DNA of 64,000 nucleotides, from contig NZ_FWZT01000018.1 of the NCBI RefSeq assembly GCF_900177345.1, positions 1-64,000 on the forward strand, written 5' to 3'. The notes below the pieces were generated by a model. It saw nothing but the letters and a program-made list of their open reading frames with translations. It did not search any database and had not been told where the DNA came from. The position numbers were made by a program, and so were the translations under genes. Every line of letters begins with the position of its first letter. Positions within the stretch are counted from its first letter, which is position 1. Positions 1-8,263 of the stretch are shown in pieces. Source of the stretch: Pseudobacteriovorax antillogorgiicola. GTDB taxonomy: Bacteria > Bdellovibrionota_B > Oligoflexia > Oligoflexales > Oligoflexaceae.

Positions 1-14
1 GAAAACATTCAGCA

Positions 15-590
15 TTAGGCTATCTTAGCCCCATGCAATTTGAAATAAACTGCGCTGTTCAGTAAACATTTGTCCGCATTTTTTGGGGAATTCCAATCTC
101 TAAGGATTACTTCACTTTCACTTATTGAAAAAGGGATCGGAGGTGCTTTTAGCTTCAAGTCTTCGAGTTTAACATAAGATCGCTCTCTTCTTTCATTAGA
201 TTCTTCAGTTAATGGAACTCTACCTTCAAGACTTTCAAGTTCCACTCCAGGAGCTAAAATAACTTGGCCGTTTGGAGATCTGATGGAGCCGTCTCTAAGA
301 AAAAGAATCGAATTTGATCTTTGTGCCCAGCCAGCAAGATGATCAAGGTTTGATTCAGATATCTCAAATGCTAGGCAATGTTTCACCTTATGTAGGTGAT
401 CGAGTACAGAAAAAGCTTGTCGAGTCATAGTACCGTCCGCCTGTTGCTGAACATATCCCATGAAACCTTCCAGGTGGTTTTGTAGTTCGGCGCTACCATG
501 CTCCATTTTTCCAGTAAGTTTGTGGGGGAAGTCGATTTCGACTGGCTCGACTAAGCTAGAGTACGCGGAGATCTGAATAGTCTGACTCAT
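15..590 (-). CDS. hypothetical protein (191 aa)
   Basis: No family recognised. The protein has no signal peptide or membrane segment and looks soluble and cytoplasmic. I chose the ATG at 590 rather than the one 9 bases upstream because AAGGA lies about 8 bases before it, while the upstream ATG falls inside that ribosome site. The gene stands alone and a gap of about 750 bases separates it from the next gene, which is on the same strand. The C-terminal part is rich in short charged stretches. The reading frame is long enough, with a good ribosome site, to be believed, but no function can be assigned. Confidence 0.65.
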   Translation of the reverse strand: MSQTIQISAYSSLVEPVEIDFPHKLTGKMEHGSAELQNHLEGFMGYVQQQADGTMTRQAFSVLDHLHKVKHCLAFEISESNLDHLAGWAQRSNSILFLRDGSIRSPNGQVILAPGVELESLEGRVPLTEESNERRERSYVKLEDLKLKAPPIPFSISESEVILRDWNSPKNADKCLLNSAVYFKLHGAKIA

Positions 591-1342
591 TGGGAACATC
601 CTTTTTTAGTGGTTCAAAGGTCGTCTCTGTAGGACTCAAGAATTCTGAAAATGTTGCGTTTAACCCAGGTTCTAGGCCAAGTATAGGCAATCACTGGATA
701 CCGCAGCTATCTAACCAAAAACCATACCTGACATGGTATCTCGATTATTCTATCCATTTTGACGATCAGTAGTGGGTTTGTCTTGGCGGAATATGTCAGG
801 GTTAAGTCTCTCGCTGGTAAAAGCGAAAAACAGGTCAATAATACTACCTCACTAGAACAAGGTTTATCATATCTTTGTCAAAGCTCTTGCGACCTGGTTT
901 TTTCTAAGCTTTTGAAGTGAAAAGCTGGCTATATTTTCTTTTGACTAGAGACCTATGAAATTTTAAAATTGTTGCAGGCTTAACAACGATTCCAAGCTTG
1001 GCTAAGCGCTTTTTGGGTATAAAGAAAGCAGTAAAAGCTAGAAGAACTCTATCAATTGTCTTTAGTGGAGGAGATTTCTGGCGTTTCCTCGAAACAACGA
1101 TCAGCTACTGCCTTAGTGCTAGGTTCTCGGCCACAAGCTTTTTGGATCCTCCAGGAGTCAAAAGGATGAAGTATGCCCTGATCGTAGCTAAGATTATGGT
1201 CAAAAAATCTCTCATGATTATAAGATAAGGTCAAAAATGGACCTGATAAGGCCCAAATTTAAGTGTTTGAAATCGTTATTACTTCTTTTTCTGACTAGGG
1301 TTTTGAGTAGCCACACCTCTGGACTAGCCAGAGGCGGACTCA
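591..1342. other. gene-poor interval of about 750 bp
   Basis: No convincing gene. The open frames here (for example 998-1228 +, which opens with TTG, and 1052-1234 -) have no ribosome site, and they overlap each other. The stretch holds the leader of the gene at 15-590 and the hairpin at 1316-1334. Confidence 0.5.
1316..1334 (-). terminator. perfect hairpin after the aspzincin gene
   Basis: CCTCTGG and CCAGAGG form a perfect 7-bp stem around a 5-base loop (ACTAG), 8 bases beyond the stop codon of the minus-strand gene at 1343-2428. There is no U-tract, so it could be an RNA 3' end or stability element rather than a classical terminator. Confidence 0.35.
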
Positions 1343-2428
1343 CTAGTCTAGTTCAAAGTAATTGATAGTGTTTCTATCTGTAGGTGCTTGGCCGGTTTTC
1401 GAATCTAGTTTTTTCCAATCACCATCTTGAGCAGTGTTGGAGCCATATAGAGTCCATTCATCAAGTGAACTCCGATCGCCTCCACCCAAACCGTAGGATG
1501 AAATTGATACTTTTCGTCCTAGATCGAATACAGCTGCGGCGCCATCTCTAGCTTCATTCCAAGTAACGCAGAAGAATGATGAAGTTCTTCCATCCAAAGC
1601 TCTATCTATATTTGCCTGTGATCTTGTGGACTCATATTGAGCATTGATAACCTCGAGTGTCGTTGATGAATCCTTTTGATCTACACCATTTTTGTCAAGG
1701 AAAAGTAGTTCTGAGAAACACTTGCTCGCGAAATAAGGTGGAGCATCTGTTAGATCAAGTTTATAGTATCTATAAGAAGGTGCATCTTCATACTTAAATG
1801 GGTGGTATTTCTTTGGTAAATACTCTTTTGAAGCACTAGTGAAGGTATTACCCCATGAGTATGCATTGTTTAGCGAAGCAACACCAAAGCCTAGGTCGTT
1901 GGTATTTAATGGATTGAGATGAGAATATTCATGTACGAATAGAGTGCTTAGACCTCTAGCTGCTCTTTCATCATCCAGGTCTAGAGCACGATCACAAACA
2001 AAGACAGTCGAGTCTGCGCTATTTCCACCTGCAACATAAGCTTGTACTCCAACTTTTGAACATGAGCCTTCAGTATTGCTTTGACATTCGAAGTTACGGG
2101 TATGTCCGATCATTTTCTCATAGCCACTTCTCACCTCTTCGCCAGTAGCGTTGGCACCAAAATGATCATGAACTAAATCAATCCGCGCTGGATCACTTGC
2201 TACGATGCTTAGGCCGACCATAAGTCGTTCAGCTGACATGGCTCCTCGCCTAATGAATTTTTCCTGCTGTGCCGAACACCCCTCGATGGTTCCTATCTTA
2301 CCGTCAATGTTACTATTGAGATTTAGGTCTGTTGAGGAGCTTAAATCGCTTATCCCTGCGTCTCCACATGAAACCACTAGTAGGTGTCCAGACAAAAAGA
2401 GTGCGGAACCAATTTTTTTATTCATCAT
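1343..2428 (-). CDS. aspzincin (M35-like) zinc metallopeptidase lipoprotein
   Basis: Probable lipid-anchored zinc protease. From the ATG at 2428 (AGGGG 7 bases upstream) the 361-residue product begins with a lipoprotein signal ending LLVVSC, lipobox Cys21. HEYSH at residues 166-170 is the zinc motif; the following NTNDLGFG and NNAYSW resemble the GTxDxxYG and NADSY elements of deuterolysins, making Asp178 the likely third zinc ligand. Residues about 225-361 form a second region rich in W/Y/G that resembles a galactose-binding/discoidin-like domain, suggesting surface or glycan binding. A longer frame reaches 2572 but would bury the signal peptide. The family call rests on motifs only. The next gene upstream on the same strand is a GT51-like enzyme, so both may act on cell envelopes. 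Confidence 0.72.
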   Translation of the reverse strand: MMNKKIGSALFLSGHLLVVSCGDAGISDLSSSTDLNLNSNIDGKIGTIEGCSAQQEKFIRRGAMSAERLMVGLSIVASDPARIDLVHDHFGANATGEEVRSGYEKMIGHTRNFECQSNTEGSCSKVGVQAYVAGGNSADSTVFVCDRALDLDDERAARGLSTLFVHEYSHLNPLNTNDLGFGVASLNNAYSWGNTFTSASKEYLPKKYHPFKYEDAPSYRYYKLDLTDAPPYFASKCFSELLFLDKNGVDQKDSSTTLEVINAQYESTRSQANIDRALDGRTSSFFCVTWNEARDGAAAVFDLGRKVSISSYGLGGGDRSSLDEWTLYGSNTAQDGDWKKLDSKTGQAPTDRNTINYFELD

Positions 2429-2994
2429 ATTATACCCCTGATTCTTAGGATTAAAGATTGTCGCTTTTGGAAAGAACCTTCCAGAGACAGGGACTAGCAT
2501 AGGTGGGGGTGAAATAATTTTGTTCAAAAAAATTAGATTTTGCTGCCTGCAGGCAACACTGGGATATTTCAAACTTTATGTCTGGGCCATAGCACAGACA
2601 GTAAACCTATATGCCGAATCTTCAATTCGTCTGACTCCATACTTCGGCGTCAAGGGTCACATCCACAACGAAGCATTCATCTGCTATTCCAATCTGATTG
2701 CTGATAACCACATGGAAAGTGCCTGCATTTTACATCACGACAGGCAGCGCTTTCTTTTACTTTTTTGATGAGCGTTCGCCGCTGAGATTTTCAAATGACT
2801 CATTGCAAAGACGACCCTAGAATTGGGTGCGAGCCGAAGATTGTTTTGGTGCATAAAGTAGGTGATCATAGCCTTCGAAAGGAAACACCGATTGAGGTTA
2901 CAATTCAGATGAAGGGTGGATAGAACGAAGCGACTCAACTTTCAGCTGGTTCTAAGAATGGGTCAGCCTCGGTTTTAAATTAAACACAATTGAG
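2429..2994. other. intergenic region, promoter of the aspzincin gene
   Basis: About 570 bases between two minus-strand genes. The open frames inside have no ribosome site. I see no repeat, RNA gene or strong promoter match; it presumably carries the upstream region of the lipoprotein gene at 1343-2428. Confidence 0.4.
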
Positions 2995-3705
2995 TTAACT
3001 CTTGCTGCCAGCAATATGACAATCCAAATAAGAAACATCTAACCACCCATTAGGAGTACACTCTCCCGAAATTATTTTTTTAACACGCCTAAGACGCTGC
3101 TGATGACGTTCAGGATTGCGTTTAGGATGGTAATAATTTGGAGAGATAAGAACTGAGACTAAACCTATAAATTCCTCATCTGTCAGAGCATTGAGTGGTT
3201 TCTCAAAATATGCCTCGGCAGCTTCAGAAAAACCCTTGATCTGTCTACCTTTATATGAACCCATATACGAATTCGAAGAAAAATAGTTTAGTTGGTGTTT
3301 CTTTGGCAGTTTGTTATCCAATACAATTGCCATAACATCTCGCCCTAAATCAATTTTCTTACAGCACTCAAACACATACCTATAAAAGGATTGCATACTA
3401 GCATTGATACCAGTCAGATTTTTGGAAGATAGAAAAAGATCGCGTGCTATTGATGAAGTTATCGTGGTTAATCCCTGCCCATTAGAGATATCGACCCCAA
3501 AGTGTTCGTAAAATCTTGGATCTTCAATCTTAAGCAATAGCTCTTCCTGCTTTGTATCTAGTACAGCTACGTTTTGCCTGTTGTCGAGCTCGGCTAGAAT
3601 ATGTGAAGTAACATTATTGGCCCAAATTCCCACGACTGCTAAGTACGTTAGCAAGCACAAGAATATTACTAGAAAATAGCGAACACATTTCAGCAAAACT
3701 ACCAA
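2995..3705 (-). CDS. divergent stand-alone GT51 peptidoglycan glycosyltransferase
   Basis: Family GT51 polymerises glycan strands from lipid II. This 236-residue protein has one N-terminal membrane segment (about 5-29) and a single GT51 domain without a transpeptidase domain. Motif 1 is present (EDPRFYEHFGVD, catalytic Glu near residue 61). Motif 2 is altered: GLTTITSS replaces the usual GxSTITQQ. The late region with GFSEAAEAYFEKPLNALTDEE matches the GxxxAAxxYFxK-LTxxE segment. Where the second catalytic Glu normally sits (motif 3, RKxxE) the sequence reads GRDVMAIVLDN, so that Glu is lacking or shifted to Asp. No ATG exists near the N-terminus; the start is TTG at 3705, with AGGAGG 6 bases upstream (a second TTG at 3708 is too close). 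It may be a weakly active or specialised enzyme. Confidence 0.68.
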   Translation of the reverse strand: MVVLLKCVRYFLVIFLCLLTYLAVVGIWANNVTSHILAELDNRQNVAVLDTKQEELLLKIEDPRFYEHFGVDISNGQGLTTITSSIARDLFLSSKNLTGINASMQSFYRYVFECCKKIDLGRDVMAIVLDNKLPKKHQLNYFSSNSYMGSYKGRQIKGFSEAAEAYFEKPLNALTDEEFIGLVSVLISPNYYHPKRNPERHQQRLRRVKKIISGECTPNGWLDVSYLDCHIAGSKS

Positions 3706-3787
3706 CAAATACCTCCTAGGCTGAAATCTTCCAATATTGAGCTCAAAAGGAGGGTACGGCCAGGAATAGAAAAGAAGAAGTTCCTCT

Positions 3788-3796
3788 CCCCCCCCT
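3788..3796 (-). repeat. G9 homopolymer tract
   Basis: Nine consecutive C on the plus strand (G9 on the coding strand) lie between the stop of the Cys-rich gene at 3811-4098 and the TTG start of the GT51-like gene at 3705, about 83 bases upstream of that start. Tracts of this length can slip and change promoter spacing. Confidence 0.6.
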
Positions 3797-3810
3797 AATG
3801 TAGAATTGAT

Positions 3811-4098
3811 CTAGTAGCAGTATTCGCGAATACCAGTGAGTCGGCCATTACAGTATTCATAGCAGTAAACTGTAATATTACTACAGGTACTAAAAGCGTC
3901 GTCGTTCTCTTCTTCGCAAACTACTGAGTCTGGGCATTGTTGAGGAGAAGTATCTTGGTAAAATTTGTCAATCTCTTCAATCATAAATTCTTCCAATGAA
4001 AGTGAATGATCTTTCGAAGATTCACTTCCAAAAATACTAACTCCAAATACCAGTAAGCTTGTCATAAGAACGGATTTAAACATACTTGTCTTGGTCAT
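3811..4098 (-). CDS. small exported Cys-rich protein (95 aa)
   Basis: No family recognised. An N-terminal signal peptide (about residues 1-24, hydrophobic core SVLMTSLLVFGVSIFG) is followed by an acidic stretch and six cysteines in the last 45 residues, an even number fitting disulfide bonding outside the cytoplasm. AAGGA lies about 9 bases before the ATG. It sits between the GT51-like gene and another Cys-rich exported protein on the same strand. It could be a secreted effector, inhibitor or structural peptide; nothing in the sequence decides this. Confidence 0.6.
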   Translation of the reverse strand: MTKTSMFKSVLMTSLLVFGVSIFGSESSKDHSLSLEEFMIEEIDKFYQDTSPQQCPDSVVCEEENDDAFSTCSNITVYCYEYCNGRLTGIREYCY

Positions 4099-4460
4099 AA
4101 TCGATATTCCTTTCGATTGTTCTTTTTGGGGCTCAATTGTGAGCCATTTTCACTTCTAGATACGTTGATTTTCTGATTATGTTGCATTTATTTCGATAAA
4201 TTCTTCATACTTTCTGATGTTACATTCAACATATGTAGATATACTATCGTTACAAGCAGAGTCGATGAGAATGTATAGTTACTACTTATATTTGACCTTT
4301 AGCGGGGATCTCGTTCTCCTGCCCCTTGGTCATATCAATCGACTGTCATCAAAGTGACGAAGTCGAATGCACTCAATGGGCTTAGGTCTCGAATAGTCAT
4401 CTTTGGGGTTTAAAGCAGTAGTTTTTTTAAAAGTCTGAATCTTCAAGTCCCATCATCTTC
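4099..4460. other. intergenic region between two Cys-rich genes
   Basis: About 360 AT-rich bases with no open frame worth calling. It should hold the promoter of the gene at 3811-4098; I find no confident -35/-10 pair. Confidence 0.4.
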
Positions 4461-4485
4461 AAAACAGCTAGACCAAAGGTCTAGC
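4461..4485 (-). terminator. rho-independent terminator of the Cys-rich gene
   Basis: Perfect 8-bp stem GCTAGACC / GGTCTAGC with a 3-base loop, followed on the minus strand by TGTTTT, starting 12 bases after the stop of the gene at 4497-4793. Confidence 0.65.
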
Positions 4486-4496
4486 AGACAATCTCG

Positions 4497-4793
4497 TCAC
4501 TCTTTTTTTGGAGCGCACTGACAGCGCATCGAAACACTATTAATGCTCACCGGCAACCAAAAATCTTTCTTAAGAAAGCCAGCACATCCTCCTATGTATG
4601 CTGGACAACTTTCATAAGCACATATTGCCCTAACCATTGTGCGTGAAGCAAGATCGGTTTGGCATCGTACTCCTGCCTTAGGTAGCTCGCATAAATGTTT
4701 CTTCCAGTCTGATGCATCGCACTTTGAAAAGGCAAAGAGAGTTGAACTTGAGGCCGTCAGCTTGTAGCAGAGTAGTGCTAAAGTACGTATCAT
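4497..4793 (-). CDS. small exported Cys-rich protein (98 aa)
   Basis: No family recognised. Residues 1-22 form a hydrophobic signal-like segment; the remaining 76 residues hold eight cysteines (including CAYESC and CQC), suggesting a disulfide-knotted extracytoplasmic protein. AAAGGA sits about 8 bases before the ATG at 4793, and a terminator follows the stop. It is divergent from the gluzincin lipoprotein gene at 5054, so the two may share a control region. It has no obvious sequence similarity to the neighbouring 95-residue Cys-rich protein beyond size and cysteine content. Confidence 0.58.
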   Translation of the reverse strand: MIRTLALLCYKLTASSSTLFAFSKCDASDWKKHLCELPKAGVRCQTDLASRTMVRAICAYESCPAYIGGCAGFLKKDFWLPVSINSVSMRCQCAPKKE

Positions 4794-5053
4794 CGTAACG
4801 ATCCTTTCTTCGTTTTGTTTTTAGCATCGCGACCAATATAGACTTTCCTGCCGCTATATTGACAGTAGCAGGTTGCGCATACAGTCACTGAAGCGGTGTT
4901 GATAAGGCATGTACCCTTATCTTGTGGGGCGAGTGTAGAGGTGATATGCACTCTTTTTTTGTTTTTTCAGTCTGAAAGATCGTTCTTTTTGCAATATAGA
5001 TTGATGTACAGGTACTAATAGATAAGCTGAACACAATAACATTCGGAGACTTA

Positions 5054-6508
5054 ATGAGACGATGTAAAGCGGCAGCCCTCGTGAGCGTTTTAACTCTCGG
5101 GCAAGCATGTGATAGAGAGGAAAAAGTGGTGGAAGTACCAGTCGAGGTCGAGCCTCAGCCTTGGTACCTAGCCGGGGACTTACAAAGAAACTTCTACGGT
5201 GAGGCTGATGAGCTACCTATAGTCGGCTCTAATTGTTTTTACTCAGATCGCTTTCACGGCATTAGTGCTGTGGGTAGCGGCCAGGAAGAGCATTATGTTG
5301 AAGAAGTAAGCTACGATCTGCAGTTGCAAACCAGAACTCTATCTTCTATCGAAACCTTCAGCTCTGAAATGATTTCACTAAGTGAATCTCTTACCCTATG
5401 CGATGAAGTATATCCTGAGCGGAGTAGGGAATACGTTGGTTTAAAGGTAGCTAAAGAAGTCAGCCAAGCTAGACTATGGTACGAGAGCAATAGCAATGAA
5501 GAGATTAAGAACGTTATACTTGAAGTCCTTCCTCTAGTAAAAGTGGATCGCTATGAACGCCATTCCGACGAAGCAAAGGACTTTGTGTTAGAAGACGACC
5601 CAGATGCGCAAGTAGGAGCTCAGTACCGGAAGTCTGATATGGTGTATAATGCTTTCTATCGAAGCAACTATGAGGGTGATCCGACAATTGCGTTTCTACC
5701 TCATCACACGGCCAAGTCTATAAACGATAATGTACCAACGCCAATGTGGGAAATGCCTTTTGTTGCGAGACATGAGTACGGCCATCATGTTTTTAGCGCC
5801 CACATGTTTGAAAAACTTCAGGATAAAAATCTGGGATACTTCGAATATTTAGAAAGAAATCCCTTCCTTCATACCACTCACGCCATCCGAAGGGCTAATC
5901 CGCAAGCTTTAAGGGACACTAGATTAGAAAGTAGTCTGATCATTGGCGCACTTAACGAAGGCTTTTCTGATCTTTTCTCGTACTACAGTAGCAATCAGAC
6001 TCTTCCAGGTATTGAGAATGCCCCATGTATGACTATGACGCGAGATCCTGCTAGTCCATCAATGCCGGGTGCTATTAAAAGCAAGAAGTGGACAAAGGAA
6101 TTCTTAGACTACCTGTTTAATGTCGAGTCAGATGTAGAGTATGACTTCACACATGACTGTGGTGAGTTTTATTTAGGTTCACCTCACTCTCTCGGAGCTG
6201 TAATTGCACATACTGTAGATCAATTGCTAAGCACTTCGAACAGAGTCAAAAATAGTGCTAACCCATCTGCAGAGAAGACGAAACTCTCTCTTGCTTGGCT
6301 AGACCAGCTCAACCAGAGCCTCGATTTTTCTGTTCAGGGCCCTAAATTGGTACTCTCGGAAATTTTAAGTGGAGCAGCATTGTTAGCTACGGAAAGTGCA
6401 GAACCTTCAGTAGCGACTTGCCAAGTAATCAGAGAGTCTTTCTCAGGTTGGAAGGATGTTTGGAACAAGCAGGAAAGTAGCCTAAAAGCTTGCTTTCTGG
6501 AAAACTGA
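5054..6508 (+). CDS. gluzincin (thermolysin-like) metallopeptidase, probable lipoprotein
   Basis: The 484-residue product has a short N-terminal hydrophobic segment ending GQAC (Cys19), a weak lipobox because Leu is at -4 rather than -3. HEYGH at residues 240-244 is the zinc site. NEGFSD at 301-306 supplies Glu302 as the expected third ligand, as in the NExxSD of M4 thermolysins. The N-terminal 200 residues match nothing I recognise and may be a propeptide or targeting domain. GGAGA lies 4 bases before the ATG. It is divergently transcribed from the Cys-rich gene at 4497-4793. It is the second zinc protease lipoprotein in this block but has a different third-ligand architecture from the one at 1343-2428. 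Confidence 0.75.
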   Translation: MRRCKAAALVSVLTLGQACDREEKVVEVPVEVEPQPWYLAGDLQRNFYGEADELPIVGSNCFYSDRFHGISAVGSGQEEHYVEEVSYDLQLQTRTLSSIETFSSEMISLSESLTLCDEVYPERSREYVGLKVAKEVSQARLWYESNSNEEIKNVILEVLPLVKVDRYERHSDEAKDFVLEDDPDAQVGAQYRKSDMVYNAFYRSNYEGDPTIAFLPHHTAKSINDNVPTPMWEMPFVARHEYGHHVFSAHMFEKLQDKNLGYFEYLERNPFLHTTHAIRRANPQALRDTRLESSLIIGALNEGFSDLFSYYSSNQTLPGIENAPCMTMTRDPASPSMPGAIKSKKWTKEFLDYLFNVESDVEYDFTHDCGEFYLGSPHSLGAVIAHTVDQLLSTSNRVKNSANPSAEKTKLSLAWLDQLNQSLDFSVQGPKLVLSEILSGAALLATESAEPSVATCQVIRESFSGWKDVWNKQESSLKACFLEN

Positions 6509-6636
6509 GCTTCCGAAGGCCAGTGTCTGTGCTTGGCTACGTGGAACACAAGTTTGCTGCTGATAAGCAGGCGATTCAGGTTGCCGCTAGCGCTCAATTC
6601 AAAGCCGTAAAAGGTCGGCCTGAGCGCTAAAACAAC

Positions 6637-7542
6637 CTAGAGACCGAGTGCAGGATCTTCAACAACAAATGTTTCGCTAAACACCGCGCTAAGATTGGTT
6701 TCATCCTGCGAGTACTGAACGTAAAGCGTCTTCTCACCAAAATCTGAAAACGAGTACCAGATGGTGGTAATCAAGTCTTGCCAGGCGGCATCGCTGAAGT
6801 CACCAGTTTCGGAAACCCGAACCTTATTAGCATTGGCTGGTGGAGTGAGGACGACCGCTATGGATTCAGGAGTCGAGAGTTTGGCTGGTATAAAGCCCGT
6901 ACCCTCGGCGTCGTTGAGAAGCATCGTATCAAGTGTCTGAGTTCCCGCTTGGCTCAGGTTTAGAATGTGGATCTTACCAATGCGATAGCCATCGGCTTGA
7001 TATAGCAGTTGGTGAATTCCTAGGGGAACATCCGCAATAGCAAAGGCGCCGCTGGCATCAGCTTCCGCCTGAAAGTGCGTCCCCGGAATAGACACCAGGA
7101 TAGCGCCTTCTTGCTGGCCGCCGAGTCTCTCCACTGAGCCGCTAATGGTGGTTGTTCCTTGCAGCGCTTGGGGACGAATCCGAGCCCCGCCGCCTGAGGA
7201 AATCTGAATACCATTGATTCTTGAGCCTATCGACAGGCCTTCAGCGTCTTGAGAAGTCACAATAAGATCATACCGGCCTGCTTCCACCAATGGAATAACA
7301 AACTCAGAGCTTTCCCCGAGCCGTTGCAAAGCATAGGTTTCTTGGAAGCCAACGAGATAGCCCGAAAGTGTGTCTAGCCGCGTGCTATCATCGAAACTTA
7401 CCGTAAGGCTTGGTTCGCGCTCTTCTGCATCGGCCTCTTGATCGACGTTGAGCTGCGTTGGTGTCTCATTGTTCTGTGGCTCTCCTGCTTTTGAGCAGGC
7501 TAAGGCCGATATAAGTGCTAATAGAGTAATAATTCTAATCAT
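6637..7542 (-). CDS. lipoprotein with carboxypeptidase-regulatory-like domain
   Basis: The 301-residue product starts at the ATG at 7542 (GGGAGGGGA upstream) with a lipoprotein signal ending LISALAC. A longer frame upstream would hide this signal. After an acidic linker there is an Ig-like segment (FDDSTRLDTLSGYLV), then a region around residues 130-210 with TISGSVERLGG, ASGAFAIADVPLG and LLYQADGY, typical of CarboxypepD_reg/CnaB-like beta-sandwich domains. No catalytic residues are visible, so a structural or binding role at the outer membrane is likely. It is separated from the TrmK-like gene by 50 bases and may be co-transcribed with it. Confidence 0.65.
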   Translation of the reverse strand: MIRIITLLALISALACSKAGEPQNNETPTQLNVDQEADAEEREPSLTVSFDDSTRLDTLSGYLVGFQETYALQRLGESSEFVIPLVEAGRYDLIVTSQDAEGLSIGSRINGIQISSGGGARIRPQALQGTTTISGSVERLGGQQEGAILVSIPGTHFQAEADASGAFAIADVPLGIHQLLYQADGYRIGKIHILNLSQAGTQTLDTMLLNDAEGTGFIPAKLSTPESIAVVLTPPANANKVRVSETGDFSDAAWQDLITTIWYSFSDFGEKTLYVQYSQDETNLSAVFSETFVVEDPALGL

Positions 7543-7592
7543 TTTGTCTTCCCCTCCCAGTCCCTTACGTATCGGAAAAAAAGTGGGGAATC

Positions 7593-8261
7593 TTAAACCA
7601 TATCGCTGGGCTGGCACTCTTGCCGACGCTCTCGACATAAGCTTAGGATATTAGGTGGAATGTTGCGGACCACTTCTAAGTGCTGCTCTAGTTGAGTGAA
7701 AAATTGATAACGACTCTCCAGACTATCACATTCAAAGGCCCCGATGGGGGCAAGCGGCTTACCTTGGGATTCCAAGACCACCACCTCACGAAATCGGCCT
7801 TGCTCCAGGCAAAGGTTTTCATCTACCATTCGCCAACCCAGGGTATCGAGCTTTATTCGCAGCTCCACGCTTCGCTTTTGGATGCCCAAAATTAAGCGAA
7901 TACCTGCCTTGTCTTGAATGCTTTGGCAGATATCTGCGATCAAATGATTGCCAACTCCAGCCGCTATAATTTGACAAGGGCTACGGAAAGGAATGCGCCG
8001 GGCATCACCCACATGAAACCGACAGAGTTTAATAAGGCTTGGATGGTCTATTTCTATGCCGCGACGCAGTCGCTCGATGATGACTGGCTCGCGATCGTTG
8101 AAGGTGACCTGGTGTCCTTTTAAGGCCGCGGCTAGTCCTATCTGGCCATGATCACAGCAAAGATCGTAGACTTGGTTGATGTCCGGCTTGAATTTACCAA
8201 TAATGGTTGGAATTCTCTGAATCTTCGAGTCCTCGTGGTAACTTGGGTGGCTAGCACTCAC
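7593..8261 (-). CDS. TrmK/DUF633-like SAM-dependent methyltransferase
   Basis: Members of this family methylate N1 of adenine 22 in tRNA. The Rossmann motif appears as VYDLCCDHGQIGLAAAL, matching the family's DxGTDHayLp element, followed by NDREPVIIERLRRGIE and AAGVGNHLIADIC, equivalent to the AGMGG..I motif. I place the start at GTG 8261, two bases after the stop of the upstream SDR gene, which suggests translational coupling. An in-frame ATG at 8330 would overlap the SDR by 67 bases and has no ribosome site. With the GTG start the protein is 222 residues, close to the family's usual length. Whether tRNA is the substrate here is inferred. Confidence 0.72.
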   Translation of the reverse strand: MSASHPSYHEDSKIQRIPTIIGKFKPDINQVYDLCCDHGQIGLAAALKGHQVTFNDREPVIIERLRRGIEIDHPSLIKLCRFHVGDARRIPFRSPCQIIAAGVGNHLIADICQSIQDKAGIRLILGIQKRSVELRIKLDTLGWRMVDENLCLEQGRFREVVVLESQGKPLAPIGAFECDSLESRYQFFTQLEQHLEVVRNIPPNILSLCRERRQECQPSDMV

Positions 8262-8263
8262 GT

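Noticed and set aside
590-772. 60-codon plus-strand frame
   Set aside because: Begins inside the start region of the opposite-strand gene, has no ribosome site and no similarity to anything.
998-1234. Opposing frames of 76 and 60 codons in the 591-1342 gap
   Set aside because: They overlap each other on opposite strands; the plus frame opens with TTG and neither has a ribosome site or domain features.
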